From Mixta gaviniae (GTDB taxonomy: Bacteria; Pseudomonadota; Gammaproteobacteria; Enterobacterales; Enterobacteriaceae): a DNA stretch of 64,000 nucleotides. A program made the translations under genes and the position numbers. Shown here in pieces: positions 8,701 through 17,996 of the stretch (the first letter of the stretch is position 1; each line of letters begins with the position of its first letter). The notes below the pieces were generated by a model that saw nothing but the letters and a program-made list of their open reading frames with translations, did no database searches and was not told the origin of the DNA. Location of the stretch: assembly GCF_002953195.1 (NCBI RefSeq), contig NZ_CP026377.1, positions 248,001-312,000 of the forward strand, in the 5' to 3' direction.

Positions 8701-9518
8701 ATGACGACTAACCGTACATTTCTTAACCTGGTGCTGCTGTCCGGCGATGCGCAAACACAGCTGCAGGCGGCGAAAGAGGCCGGTTTCGATGAGGTAGAAA
8801 TCTGGCAGGAGAGCATCGACTCGGCGCCGGGCGGCGCGGCGGCGGTGCGCGAACGGGCGCGGCAGCTTGCGCTGGGCTTTACCAACTGTCAGGTGCTGCG
8901 CGATTTCGCCGGCGCGCCCTTGACGCTGCGTCATGAAAAGCGTCAGGAAGCGCAACGCTTTTTCCAGCTGGCGCAGGCGATCGGCTGCGATACGGTACAG
9001 GCGCCCGCCAGTACGCGCGACGACTGTCAGGCTGAGCTGATCGATGAGGATTTACGCTGGCTTTCCGCCGAAGCGGCGCACCACGGCCTGCGCGTAATGT
9101 ATGAGCCAATGGCCTGGAGCCGCATCGATAACCGGCTGGAGCCGACCTGGCGGCGGCTGGAGCGGCTCGATCTGCCGAACGTCGGGCTGGTGGTGGATCT
9201 GTTTCATATCGCCGCGCGCGGCGACGACGCCCGCGTACTGGAGAGCATTCCGCCGGAGCGGATTTATGAAGTGCAGCTGTGCGATGTGGCCGAGGCGGTG
9301 ACGCCGGGGATAGGGCGCACCTGATGGAGACGGCGCGCCATCGTCGGCTGCTGCCGGGCGACGGCCACCTGCCGGTGGCGGACTATGTCACCGCGCTGAA
9401 GCGTAAGGGTTATCGCGGCCCGGTCGGCATTGAGGTGTTCAACGACCAGCTGCAGCAGCAGCCACCGTTGCGCGCGGCGCAGCAAGCGTTCGCCGCGTTG
9501 CGCCGCTGCTGGTCATAG
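8701..9518 (+). pseudogene. Sugar phosphate isomerase/epimerase (TIM barrel), frameshifted
   Basis: A strong AGGAGG precedes the ATG. The first frame runs to 9324 and ends in ...CDVAEAVTPGIGRT; the product continues in another frame as GDRAHLMETARHRRLLPGDG... to 9518. Restoring one G in the G4 run at 9306-9309 gives an uninterrupted protein of about 272 residues. It resembles xylose isomerase-like TIM-barrel enzymes, with likely metal ligands in VMYEPMAW (Glu), LVVDLFHIA (Asp, His) and VGIEVFND (Glu). The last lies after the frameshift, so the short product would lack a ligand. Two other genes in the window show the same one-G loss, so a sequencing error is the likelier cause. Substrate unknown. 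Confidence 0.75.
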
Positions 9519-9539
9519 CCGACGCGGCAGGCGTCAGGA

Positions 9540-10154
9540 TCACATGCGGTCGCCAATGCCGAAGCAGCGGGCGATAAAGGTCGCCGCGCGCTGGGCGCCC
9601 GCCCCGGAAATGGTATGGCCGATGCCGGTTTCGTACAGCGTCTCTACCGGCACGCCCGCCGCTTTCAGCCGCAGCGCCGCCGATTCGCTCTCTTCCCACG
9701 GGATCACCGCATCGACCCGGCCATGCACCAGCAGCGCCGGGGCGTGGCGCGCCGGCATCAGCGGCTCCGGCGTCGCCAGCCGGCCGGAAAAGGCCACCAC
9801 GCCCGCCAGCGGCCAGCGTCCGGAGGCCAGCGCGTCCAGCGCCATGATCGAACCCTGCGAAAAGCCCACCAGCAGCACGTTTTCCGGCTCGGTGACCTGA
9901 TGCGCGCTCAGCAGCCCGTGCAGCGTCTTATCAAAGGCGGAGCGGGCGGCGATCACGCGTTCAGCGCGGTTTTGCGGCGTAATGCCGTCAAGGCTGAACC
10001 ACTGATAGCCGGGGCCGTGATCGAAGCGAAAAGGCGCATCGGGCGCGGCAAAGGCGGTTGCGGGCAGCAGCGGTGCCCAGTGCGGGCCAAGCCCGGCCAA
10101 ATCGTCGCCGTTGCTGCCGACGCCGTGCAGAAAAATCACCAGTTTTTTTGTCAT
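9540..10154 (-). CDS. Alpha/beta hydrolase, YpfH/carboxylesterase type
   Basis: A 204-residue cytoplasmic hydrolase of the phospholipase/carboxylesterase (Abhydrolase_2) family. An oxyanion-hole segment VIFLHGVGSNGDD stands at the N-terminus, the nucleophile elbow is GFSQGS near residue 117, an acid lies in HGRVDAVIP, and the catalytic His is in GIGHTISG. Length and motifs fit the E. coli YpfH type, but the symbol is withheld because synteny does not support it. Natural substrate unknown, probably short acyl esters. It is convergent with the frameshifted isomerase and divergent from the ABC exporter. Confidence 0.85.
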   Translation of the reverse strand: MTKKLVIFLHGVGSNGDDLAGLGPHWAPLLPATAFAAPDAPFRFDHGPGYQWFSLDGITPQNRAERVIAARSAFDKTLHGLLSAHQVTEPENVLLVGFSQGSIMALDALASGRWPLAGVVAFSGRLATPEPLMPARHAPALLVHGRVDAVIPWEESESAALRLKAAGVPVETLYETGIGHTISGAGAQRAATFIARCFGIGDRM

Positions 10155-10265
10155 CTTCGCCTCCGCGTAGAAAGTTTCAGCATGCGCTTTTACGCTGCAG
10201 AGTTAAACCCTCGCGGCAATTTGCACTAAGCTCAGAGACTCGTCGGTCAAAAAGTGAGCGTGATT

Positions 10266-12098
10266 ATGCTGTTCCGCCGTTTCGAACGTTATATCAACAT
10301 TTTCCAGGATGCGCCTGGCGACGCGCCGCCGGAAACCGTCGGCGCCTTCTACCGCTATTTTTTGCGTCAGGTGTGGCGCAGCTTCGCCGCGCTGCTGACG
10401 GTCGGGCTGATTACCTCGTTGATTGAGGTGGCGCTCTACCGCTATCTGAGCCAGCTGATCGATATGGTCAACGCCTCGACGCCCGCCACCTTCTTTCACG
10501 ATCACTGGGGCACGCTGCTGTGGATGGCGGCGGTGGCGCTGATCCTGCGGCCGCTGTTTATCGGCCTGCACGATCTGCTGATCCATCAGAGCATCGGTCC
10601 GAGCCTTGGCAGCCTGATCCTCTGGCAAAACCACAGCTACGTGCTGCGCCAGAGCCTGAAGTTTTTTCAGAACGATTTTTCCGGACGCATCGCGCAGCGC
10701 ATTATGCAAACCGGCAATGCGCTGCGCGATTCGGCGGTACAGATCGTCGACGCCATCTGGCACGTATCCATCTACGCCATCACCTCGCTGGTGCTGTTCG
10801 CCGAGGCGGACTGGCGGCTGATGTTGCCGCTGATTATCTGGATCGTCGCCTACGCCTGCACGCTGCGCTACTTTGTGCCGCGCATCAAGGCGCGCTCGGT
10901 GGTCTCCTCTGAGGCGCGCTCGAAGCTGATGGGCTGCATTGTCGACGGCTACACCAATATCACCACCCTGAAGCTGTTCGCCCATACCGACCTGGAACAG
11001 CGCTACGCGCAGGAAGCGATCGGTGAACAGACCGCCAAAACCCAGCACGCCAGCCGCATGCTCACCAGCATGGATGTGACGCTCTCCACGCTGAATGGCC
11101 TGCTGATCGGCGCCACCTGTGGCCTGGCGCTCTGGCTGTGGAGTGAATCGCTGATTACCGTCGGGGCGATCGCGCTGGTCACCGGGCTGGTGATCCGCAT
11201 CGTCAATATGTCCGGCTGGATTATGTGGGTGGTGAACGGCATTTTCGACAATATCGGTACGGTACAGGATGGCCTGACCACCATCTCCCAGCCGCTGAGC
11301 GTCACCGACGCGCCAGGCGCCAGGCCGCTGCACGTCCGCCAGGGCGCCATTCATTTTGACAGCGTGCGCTTTGATTACGGCGGCGGCCGCCAGGTGATCA
11401 ATAGCCTCAATCTTGATATCAAACCGGGCGAGAAGATTGGGCTGATCGGCCCGTCGGGCGCCGGGAAATCGACGCTGGTTAACCTGCTGCTGCGGCTGTA
11501 TGACCTGAACGGCGGGCGCATCACCATCGACGGGCAGGATATCGCCAGCGTCACTCAGACCAGCCTGCGCGCGCAGATCGGCATGATCACCCAGGATACC
11601 TCGCTGTTGCACCGCTCGATCCGTGACAACCTGCTGTATGGCCGTCCCGACGCCAGCGAAGAGGAGCTGTGGACCGCCATCCGCCGCGCGCGCGCCGAAG
11701 AGTTTATTCCGCTGCTCTCCGATAACCAGGGGCGCAGCGGGCTGGATGCGCACCTCGGCGAACGCGGCGTGAAGCTCTCCGGCGGCCAGAGGCAGCGTAT
11801 CGCCATCGCCCGCGTGTTGCTGAAAGATGCGCCGATATTGATTATGGATGAGGCGACCTCGGCGCTCGATTCCGAAGTGGAGGCGGCGATTCAGGAGAGT
11901 CTGGATACGCTGATGGAGGGCAAAACGGTGATCGCCATCGCCCACCGCTTATCCACCATCGCCCGGCTCGATCGGCTGGTGGTGCTGCAGAACGGCAGGA
12001 TTATTGAAATCGGCAATCACCAGCAGCTGCTGGCGCAGAACGGCCTCTATGCCCGCCTGTGGCGGCATCAGACCGGTAACTTCGTCGGCGATTACTGA
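10266..12098 (+). CDS. ABC exporter, fused permease and ATPase
   Basis: A type I exporter half-transporter of about 610 residues. Six membrane segments occupy roughly residues 35-300; the nucleotide-binding domain follows with Walker A GPSGAGKST, signature LSGGQRQRIAIAR, Walker B ILIMDEATSALD and switch His in IAIAHRLSTIARL. It would act as a homodimer exporting lipid, peptide or drug-like substrates; nothing in the sequence fixes which. The ATG at 10266 is chosen over GTG at 10254 because an AAGTGAG element sits at better spacing. Its end overlaps the convergent FemAB-like gene by 7 bases. Confidence 0.88.
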   Translation: MLFRRFERYINIFQDAPGDAPPETVGAFYRYFLRQVWRSFAALLTVGLITSLIEVALYRYLSQLIDMVNASTPATFFHDHWGTLLWMAAVALILRPLFIGLHDLLIHQSIGPSLGSLILWQNHSYVLRQSLKFFQNDFSGRIAQRIMQTGNALRDSAVQIVDAIWHVSIYAITSLVLFAEADWRLMLPLIIWIVAYACTLRYFVPRIKARSVVSSEARSKLMGCIVDGYTNITTLKLFAHTDLEQRYAQEAIGEQTAKTQHASRMLTSMDVTLSTLNGLLIGATCGLALWLWSESLITVGAIALVTGLVIRIVNMSGWIMWVVNGIFDNIGTVQDGLTTISQPLSVTDAPGARPLHVRQGAIHFDSVRFDYGGGRQVINSLNLDIKPGEKIGLIGPSGAGKSTLVNLLLRLYDLNGGRITIDGQDIASVTQTSLRAQIGMITQDTSLLHRSIRDNLLYGRPDASEEELWTAIRRARAEEFIPLLSDNQGRSGLDAHLGERGVKLSGGQRQRIAIARVLLKDAPILIMDEATSALDSEVEAAIQESLDTLMEGKTVIAIAHRLSTIARLDRLVVLQNGRIIEIGNHQQLLAQNGLYARLWRHQTGNFVGDY

Positions 12099-13228
12099 GC
12101 CGATTGTTCGCCCCGGCGGTAGGGAAGCGATTCGCGCGCTTCCTCCGCCCAGGCGCGCACGCCTTCCCGCTCCTGCTGCAGAAAGTCCGCCACCGCTTGC
12201 TGCAGCCCTTCGTGGCGCAGGGTATGCCATGAGCGGGTAAGGGTCGGCTCAAAGCCGCGCACCAGCTTATGTTCCCCCTGCGCGCCCGCGTCGAAACGGC
12301 GCAGCCCGCGCGCGATGGCGAACTCCATCCCCTGCCAGAAGCAGGTTTCAAAATGCAGCCGATCGAACTCCGCCAGACAGCCCCAGTAACGTCCGTAAAG
12401 CGTATCCTCGCTGAGCAGGCTAAAAGCCATCGCCACCGGCTGCGCCTCGCGCTGGGCGAAAACCACATGGATCGCCGCTGGCATCCGCTCCGCCAGCAGG
12501 CTGAAGAAATCCCGCGTCAGATAGGGCAGCTGGCCGCGCACCGCGTAGGTGTTGGCGTAACAGGTGTAGACAAAATCCCACTGCGCCTCGCTCAGCTCGC
12601 CGCCGCTAAAACCGTGAAAGGTAATGCCGTTTTCCGCCACCTGCGCGCGCTCTTTACGGATCTGCTTGCGCTTGCGCGACATCAGCGTATCAAGGAAATC
12701 CTGAAAGTCGCGGTAGCCGGGATTGTGCCAGTGATACTGACAGCCGAGGCGCTCCAGCCAGCCGGGCTGCGTCGCCAGCAGCGCATCGGCGCGCGCGTCG
12801 GTGAAATTGATATGGGCGCCGGAAAAGCCATGCCGCGCCAGGCTCTCCGGCAGCGCTTCCAGCAGCGCTGTCAGCGCCTGCGTGTCGCCCAGCAGACGCG
12901 GCCCGCTGACCGGACTGAACGGCACCGCGCCCAGCCATTTCGGATAGTAACGGATGCCGGCGCGGCGGCAGGCGTCCGCCCAGCTGTGATCGAAGACATA
13001 TTCGCCCCAGGAGTGGCTTTTGCTGTAGCCGGGCAGCGCGGCGCGCAGCTGTCCCTGTTCGAACCAGGCGAGATGCGCGGGCTGCCAGCCGCTTTCCGCG
13101 CCGACGCTGCTGCTCTCTTCCAGCGCGCTGAGAAAGGCGTGACGCAAAAATGGTTGGTTATCGGGCAGCAGGCTGTCCCAGTCGGCGGCGGAAACGGCGT
13201 TAAGCGAAGCGAGAAAGGAGAGCGACAT
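12092..13228 (-). CDS. FemAB-like GNAT-fold protein (PF04339/DUF482 type)
   Basis: A 378-residue protein resembling the peptidogalycan biosynthesis/recognition family (FemAB-like, GNAT fold). Typical segments are QPFLRHAFLSALEES near the start, EYVFDHSWADACRRAG, YYPKWLGAVPFSPVSGPRL, and KRKQIRKERAQVAENGI in the second half, ending with FETCFWQGMEFAI. The family is widespread but poorly characterised; an aminoacyl or acyl transferase role on a cell-wall or small-molecule acceptor is only inferred from the fold. The ATG at 13228 is preferred to two preceding TTG codons, with AGGAG-like context nearby. A strong hairpin (13249-13270) lies just upstream. Confidence 0.75.
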   Translation of the reverse strand: MSLSFLASLNAVSAADWDSLLPDNQPFLRHAFLSALEESSSVGAESGWQPAHLAWFEQGQLRAALPGYSKSHSWGEYVFDHSWADACRRAGIRYYPKWLGAVPFSPVSGPRLLGDTQALTALLEALPESLARHGFSGAHINFTDARADALLATQPGWLERLGCQYHWHNPGYRDFQDFLDTLMSRKRKQIRKERAQVAENGITFHGFSGGELSEAQWDFVYTCYANTYAVRGQLPYLTRDFFSLLAERMPAAIHVVFAQREAQPVAMAFSLLSEDTLYGRYWGCLAEFDRLHFETCFWQGMEFAIARGLRRFDAGAQGEHKLVRGFEPTLTRSWHTLRHEGLQQAVADFLQQEREGVRAWAEEARESLPYRRGEQSAQ

Positions 13229-13248
13229 CAACAAACTCCGGCAGAGAG

Positions 13249-13270
13249 CGGGCCGTCTGGCGACGGCCCG
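13249..13270. other. Perfect hairpin between same-strand genes
   Basis: CGGGCCGTC and GACGGCCCG (9 bp each, loop TGGC) lie upstream of the FemAB-like gene and downstream of the membrane protein gene. No T tract on either strand; possibly a weak terminator or RNA-stability element. Confidence 0.5.
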
Positions 13271-13316
13271 TCCGAAAGTGAATATTCACCTTAGCATAGT
13301 TCTGCGCGCATACCGC

Positions 13317-14081
13317 TCAGTCGCCATCCTCGCGCATATTCAGCGCCAGCGCGCTGGCGGGATCGAACAGCGACAGGCTTTCGATCTGATCGAGCAGAAT
13401 CACCTTGCGGAACGCCAGCGCCGACTGCGGCTCCGAGGTCAGGGTAATGTCATGTTTGTCATACCAGGCGCTGTAGTTATGTTCCACCACCAGGTCGAGC
13501 GTTTTGCTGTCGCGGTAGCCGCTCAGCATCGGGATCAGCACCACATTATTGGCGTCGGCGCTGTCGAAGGAGGAGGTATGGATCATACCGATATAGATGC
13601 GGTGCGAAGTGAGCGTGATCCACGCCAGTTCCCCCTGCTCCATGCACTGATAGAGCAGATGTTCCACGCCGTTGGAGCGCGACAGCGTATTATACAGCTC
13701 GCGGCGCCCACGGCTGTCGAGACGCGCGCTGCCCGCCCAGTTGGAGCGGTAGAGACAAAACAGCACGGCGAAGGTCAGCATAATCACCACCGGAGCCTGG
13801 ATGCCGAGAAAGCTCCAGTTCATAAACTCAATGTGATAGCGGTGGTGTTCCGGGCCGAAATAGCCTGGAAATTCGTTCATGGTGGCGGAAGCGGCCAGCA
13901 GCAGCAGCCAAATAATAGCGGTGGCGATAACGCCCTGAATCACGAAAATGCAGCCGTAGAGCGCCACCAGAAAGTAGACGTCCCAGCCGAAAGTACGTTT
14001 AAATTTAAAGCGGGTGGAAAGATCGCGGCTGCTGTACCAGTAACCGCAGACCATCAGCACCATAAATATCGCCGTTCCCAT
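13317..14081 (-). CDS. Membrane protein of unknown function
   Basis: I do not recognise this 254-residue protein. Hydrophobic segments lie near residues 1-15, 32-65 and 95-112, so three membrane passes are likely, leaving a soluble C-terminal half of about 135 residues. That half includes a short Ser/Arg-rich stretch and GVEHLLYQCMEQGELAWITL. The gene begins one base after the stop of the small upstream gene, so the two are probably translated together. Nothing indicates the substrate or process. Confidence 0.7.
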   Translation of the reverse strand: MGTAIFMVLMVCGYWYSSRDLSTRFKFKRTFGWDVYFLVALYGCIFVIQGVIATAIIWLLLLAASATMNEFPGYFGPEHHRYHIEFMNWSFLGIQAPVVIMLTFAVLFCLYRSNWAGSARLDSRGRRELYNTLSRSNGVEHLLYQCMEQGELAWITLTSHRIYIGMIHTSSFDSADANNVVLIPMLSGYRDSKTLDLVVEHNYSAWYDKHDITLTSEPQSALAFRKVILLDQIESLSLFDPASALALNMREDGD

Positions 14082-14082
14082 C

Positions 14083-14280
14083 TTATGCCCTCTTCAGTGC
14101 TTCAACGTGGCGGGCAAAATCTTTCTGCACCTCCTTGCTGTGAATATTGACCATCGCGCTGCCGTTTTCATCGATAACGATGCGATCGCCATCCTCAATC
14201 GAATCCTGAACGTCATCCTGAGACATCACCTGAAGCAGTTTTTCCGGGCTGGTAAATAGTGAGCGAATGAGCTTTAGCAT
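14083..14280 (-). CDS. Small acidic protein of unknown function (65 aa)
   Basis: A longer frame exists upstream, but the ATG at 14280 directly follows a strong ribosome site (AAAGGAGG, RNA sense) and the upstream residues run into the receptor terminator, so the 65-residue product is preferred. It begins MLKLIRSLFTSPEKLLQVM and is rich in acidic residues in the middle (DDVQDSIEDGDRIVIDENG). No membrane segment or signal is obvious. It is coupled to the downstream membrane protein with a one-base gap, which suggests a joint role. Family not recognised. Confidence 0.65.
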   Translation of the reverse strand: MLKLIRSLFTSPEKLLQVMSQDDVQDSIEDGDRIVIDENGSAMVNIHSKEVQKDFARHVEALKRA

Positions 14281-14361
14281 TAATTTTCCTCCTTTACCCA
14301 CAAGTGTAGGAAGGGATGGCGGCTTTGGGGCGGGATCAGTCTGAATAGAAGGCGAAACGGC

Positions 14362-14390
14362 AAAAAAAACGGGCGCAGCGGCGCGCCCGG
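14362..14390 (-). terminator. Rho-independent terminator of the siderophore receptor gene
   Basis: Read on the minus strand, GGGCGC and GCGCCC arms (loop GCCGCT) are followed by a run of eight T residues, 10 bases after the receptor stop codon. Confidence 0.85.
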
Positions 14391-14399
14391 GGGAAAAAA

Positions 14400-16490
14400 T
14401 CAGAAATCGACGCTGGCTTTCAACACCACTTCGCGCGGTTCGCCGACGGTAACGCGCAGATTGTTGCCGCTGGAGGGGTACCAGCTGCTGTCGAACAGGT
14501 TTTTGACGTTGACCTGCCACTTCACGCGATAGCTATCAACCGGCGTGGTCCAGGCGACGAAGGCGTCGGCGACGGTATAGTCGTCAAGATAGAAGCTGTT
14601 GGCGGCGTCGCCGGGGCGACGGCCGACGTAGCGCGCGCCGATGCCGGCGCGCAGGTCATCCGCCGGCAGCAGGCCGGTCGCGCCGAAATCATTGGTCAGG
14701 AACAGCGCCGCCGTATGACGCGCCACGTTGGTCAGCGCGTTACCGCGGTTTTCCGGATCGGCGGTGACGCGCGCGTCGGTGTAGGCGTAGCTGCCTACCA
14801 GGCTCAGCGTGCGCGTCAGACTGCCCGCCAGATCCAGCTCAACGCCCTGCGAACGCACCTTGCCGGCGGTGCGCGTGACGCTTTCGCCATCCACCAGTTC
14901 GCTGACCATCACGTTGCGTTTGTGAATGTCATACAGCGCCAGGGTGCCGGTGACGCGGCCGGGCAGGTCGATCTTCGCGCCTACCTCATAAGCTTTGCCC
15001 AGCTCCGGCGGCAGCGCGTCGATCTGCGTGGCGATAGAACTGTTCGGCTTAAAGGATTCGGTGTAGCTGGCGTAGAGGCTCGACCAGCTGTTGAGGTTGT
15101 ACACCACACCGGCGCGCGGCACCAGGCGGCTGTCTGAACTGTCGGTGTTGGTGTTGAACGGACGGCCCTTGCCGGACATCACATCGAAGCTGTCGTAGCG
15201 CAGGCCGCCGATCAGCAGCCAGCTGTCGTTCAGGCGCATCGCATCCTGCATAAACCAGCCGCGGCTGTCGATATTCTCGCGCTGGTCGCTGTCTTTGGCG
15301 CTGACGGCGGTCGAGGCGGGCATCTGGTCGTAAACCGGCTGATAAACGTTGAAGCTTTTATCTTTCGTGCCGCGGATCATATCGCCGCGGAACGTGCGAT
15401 CCGCTTCGTAATCGAAGCCGAACAGCAGCTGATGATTGACGCGTCCCCAGTCGACGTCGCCGTTCAGCGTCAGCTGTACCATCTGCGAGCGGCTCTGAGC
15501 ATCGACGGTGGCGTCCGCCTGGCGCGTCAGCACGCCGGTTTCGGCGTTGAAGGCGGTGGCGCGCGCCTGATTATCGCTGTAGGTGTTGCGGCTGAAGGCC
15601 CAGGTCAGCTGCGAGCGCCAGCGATCGTTCAGCGTCTGGTCAAGCTGGAAGCTCAGGGTATCCTGATCGCCGCGCGTGGCGTTGTAATGCTCGTCAAAGC
15701 GGCGTTCGCGCGGAACATCGACCGGCTTGCCGCTGCGCGGGTCGATGACCGTACCGCGATCGAACGGCGTGAGGTACTCCATATGCTCCCAGGCGACGCG
15801 CACGGTGGTCGATTCGCCATACCACATTAAGGAAGGCGCGATCACCGTCTGCCGCTGGCGGCCGAAGTTGCGCCAGTAGTCAGTCTCTTCATGGTCGACG
15901 ATCAGCCTGCCGGCAAAGCCGGTGGTGCCGAGCGGGCCGGTGACATCGAGCTGGCCGCCGCCGCCGCCGAAGCTGCTGTGGCGTCCTTCGAGATGTACGC
16001 GCGGCGTCAGCTGCGGCTTTTTGCTGATGACGTTAATCAGGCCGCCCGGCTCGTTCATGCCGTACAGCATCGAGGAGGGGCCTTTCAGCACCTCGACGCG
16101 CTCGCTGGTGGGGGTAAAGTTGCGCGCCTGGATCGAACGCACGCCGTCGCGCAGGATCGAGCCGTCGCGGTTGTCGCCGAAGCCGCGTTTGATAATCGCG
16201 TCCTGCGTGCCGCCGAGGGTGTTGGACTGGGTGATGCCGCTGACGTAACCCAGCGCCTCATCAATATCCTGGGCGTCGCGGTCATCAAGGAACGGCTGCG
16301 GCACCACGGTGACGTTTTGCGGCGTATCGATGATTTTCATCGGCGAGCGGTTAGCGGTAACGCTGCTGTGCGGCTGATAGCCGCTGTCACCGTTGTCGTT
16401 TTGCTGCGTGACCAGCAGCGTGGTTTCCTCAGCCTGCAGCGCTGGCGACAGCATCAGGCTGGCCAGCAGGCAAGGGGCGATTTTATTCAT
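14400..16490 (-). CDS. TonB-dependent siderophore receptor
   Basis: A 696-residue outer-membrane receptor. The chosen ATG (16490) gives a clear signal peptide, MNKIAPCLLASLMLSPALQA, and overlaps the binding-protein stop by four bases (ATGA). The plug domain includes IIDTPQNVTVVPQ and VEVLKGPSSMLYGMNEPGG, typical of siderophore receptors. The barrel ends in VVLKASVDF with a terminal Phe, as outer-membrane proteins do. It would import a ferric siderophore with TonB energy; the ligand (hydroxamate-type possible) is not determinable. The upstream Fur box implies iron repression of the pair, and a terminator follows directly. Confidence 0.92.
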   Translation of the reverse strand: MNKIAPCLLASLMLSPALQAEETTLLVTQQNDNGDSGYQPHSSVTANRSPMKIIDTPQNVTVVPQPFLDDRDAQDIDEALGYVSGITQSNTLGGTQDAIIKRGFGDNRDGSILRDGVRSIQARNFTPTSERVEVLKGPSSMLYGMNEPGGLINVISKKPQLTPRVHLEGRHSSFGGGGGQLDVTGPLGTTGFAGRLIVDHEETDYWRNFGRQRQTVIAPSLMWYGESTTVRVAWEHMEYLTPFDRGTVIDPRSGKPVDVPRERRFDEHYNATRGDQDTLSFQLDQTLNDRWRSQLTWAFSRNTYSDNQARATAFNAETGVLTRQADATVDAQSRSQMVQLTLNGDVDWGRVNHQLLFGFDYEADRTFRGDMIRGTKDKSFNVYQPVYDQMPASTAVSAKDSDQRENIDSRGWFMQDAMRLNDSWLLIGGLRYDSFDVMSGKGRPFNTNTDSSDSRLVPRAGVVYNLNSWSSLYASYTESFKPNSSIATQIDALPPELGKAYEVGAKIDLPGRVTGTLALYDIHKRNVMVSELVDGESVTRTAGKVRSQGVELDLAGSLTRTLSLVGSYAYTDARVTADPENRGNALTNVARHTAALFLTNDFGATGLLPADDLRAGIGARYVGRRPGDAANSFYLDDYTVADAFVAWTTPVDSYRVKWQVNVKNLFDSSWYPSSGNNLRVTVGEPREVVLKASVDF

Positions 16491-17584
16491 TGTGGTAACT
16501 GACTCCAGAAGGTCCCTGAAAAATCCAGCGGCAAAAAGCGCTGGTAAAGTTGCTGCAGGGTTTGCTGCGGATCGACATCGGCAAACAGCTGCGGGTAAAG
16601 CATTTTCGCGATCCATTCGGTCGCGACGACGTGATAAGGGCTGAGATAGAAGTTATGCCACAGCGCACCGGCGCGGCCGGCGCGCACCGCCGTTAACTGG
16701 CTAAGCAGCGGCTGCGCGGCCATCACGCGCTGAAAGCTCTGCTGCGCCTCGGCGGCGCTGACCAGCGGCCCCAGCGCGACGGTTTTCGCTTCGCCCTGCG
16801 CATCGGCCATGCCGGTGGCGATATAGACTTGCGGCTGCGCGGCCAGCGCCTGCTCCGGGTTCAGCTCGCCGAACACCCCTTTCACCGTGCCGGCCGCGAT
16901 ATTGTCGCCGCCGGCGAAGGCGACCAGCTGGCCGAGATTGCCGTTCACCGCCGTGGTGCAGCAGGTGTCGCGCCGGCCCAGATGCAGGTGCAGCATCACG
17001 CGGGTGCGCGGGCCGCTCCTGTTCGCCAGGCGCTGTTCGATACGCTGCATATGCGCCTGATAAAAGTCGGCGAACGCCTGCGCGCGCTGCGGCTGGTTCA
17101 GCGCCTCGCCAAGAATGTGGATGCTGGGCAGGGTGTTATGCAGCAGGTCGACGCGCAGATCGACGGTAATCACCGGTACGCCCGCCTGCTGCATCACCTG
17201 ACGGAAACGCGCCTCCTCGCCGCCGGTTTTCGCCAGGCGCGGCAGGATGACCAGGTCAGGCTTCAGCTGCAACACCCGCTCGGCGTTCAGCTCACGAATA
17301 CTGCCCGAGCCGAGCTGCGGAATATCGGCCAGCTGCGGAAAGCGCGCCAGGTATTGTTGCCAGCTTTGCGGATCGTACTTCGCCAGGTCGGCAGGCCAGC
17401 CTGCGATATGCGCCGCCGGATAGCCCGGCTGCAGCAGCGCCAGCGTATAGAGCATGCGACTTTCGCCTAACACAATGCGCTGCGGATGGTCCGGAACAGT
17501 GACCTGCGCACCGTTGATGTCAGTGATCTGGCGGGCAAAAAGCGAATGGCTGAACAACAACAGCAAAAGTAAAAGCTTGCGCAT
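16487..17584 (-). CDS. Periplasmic iron-siderophore binding protein
   Basis: A 365-residue binding protein of the BtuF/FepB (PF01497) class, with a short signal peptide MRKLLLLLLLFSHSLFA. Segments VPDHPQRIVLGES, LQLKPDLVILPR and VAFAGGDNIAAGTVKG match the two-lobed metal-chelate binding fold. It probably carries a ferric chelate across the periplasm. It is translationally coupled to the downstream receptor. No ABC permease or ATPase gene is nearby, so it must share one encoded elsewhere, or transfer its ligand some other way. A Fur box lies 24 bases upstream of the start. Confidence 0.85.
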   Translation of the reverse strand: MRKLLLLLLLFSHSLFARQITDINGAQVTVPDHPQRIVLGESRMLYTLALLQPGYPAAHIAGWPADLAKYDPQSWQQYLARFPQLADIPQLGSGSIRELNAERVLQLKPDLVILPRLAKTGGEEARFRQVMQQAGVPVITVDLRVDLLHNTLPSIHILGEALNQPQRAQAFADFYQAHMQRIEQRLANRSGPRTRVMLHLHLGRRDTCCTTAVNGNLGQLVAFAGGDNIAAGTVKGVFGELNPEQALAAQPQVYIATGMADAQGEAKTVALGPLVSAAEAQQSFQRVMAAQPLLSQLTAVRAGRAGALWHNFYLSPYHVVATEWIAKMLYPQLFADVDPQQTLQQLYQRFLPLDFSGTFWSQLPQ

Positions 17585-17607
17585 AGGTAAAGTAACGAGA
17601 GGGAAAA

Positions 17608-17626
17608 GAAAATGATAATGAAAATC
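17608..17626 (-). promoter_or_regulatory. Fur box
   Basis: GAAAATGATAATGAAAATC matches the 19-base Fur consensus GATAATGATAATCATTATC at 15 positions. It lies just upstream of the binding-protein/receptor operon, so iron-dependent repression is expected. Confidence 0.85.
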
Positions 17627-17803
17627 ACTTACTATCTCAACAACTGCCGTTGCGCTGGCCAGCCTGCGGATAAAGGGTAGGAAGGGGTGAGGCCGGATCG
17701 GGCCGGATCCTGAGGGGCGCGGCGGATCGTACCGGCCAGGGGGCTGATCGGTCGTTAAGGCTTCGGGCTGGCGCCGTTAACCGCCCGGCGGCGGCGGCGC
17801 CCG

Positions 17804-17825
17804 CATTTTTATACTTTTTTTACAC
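17804..17825 (+). promoter_or_regulatory. KdpE-like binding site upstream of kdpF
   Basis: CATTTTTATACTTTTTTTAC followed by ACCG is close to the KdpE operator I remember from the E. coli kdp promoter (TTTATACTTTTTTTACA). It lies about 80 bases before kdpF, the expected place. The rest of 17627-17906 shows only AT-rich promoter-like sequence. Confidence 0.75.
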
Positions 17826-17906
17826 CGCGTGGCCGTAATTTAACGCCAATTTTATACGCCAGTTTTTATCCTCTGCGCTAACTGTAAAGCGCCTTTGGAG
17901 GTAACT

Positions 17907-17996
17907 GTGAGTACTGGAATTGCGGCCGGCGTCGTGCTGCTGTTTTTACTGCTGGGCTATCTGGTTTACGCCCTGATTAACGCGGAGGCGTTCTGA
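17907..17996 (+). CDS. kdpF: KdpF, small subunit of the K+-transporting ATPase
   Basis: A 29-residue hydrophobic peptide, too short for ordinary gene callers, starting with GTG after a good GGAGG site. It has a single membrane helix ([17 protein letters not shown]) and ends AEAF. KdpF stabilises the KdpABC complex. Its stop overlaps the kdpA start (TGATG), as in other kdp operons. Confidence 0.92.
   Translation: MSTGIAAGVVLLFLLLGYLVYALINAEAF

Noticed and set aside
10203..11945. 580-codon minus-strand frame opposite the ABC exporter
   Set aside because: A GC-rich shadow of a clearly conserved plus-strand gene; no family features or ribosome site.
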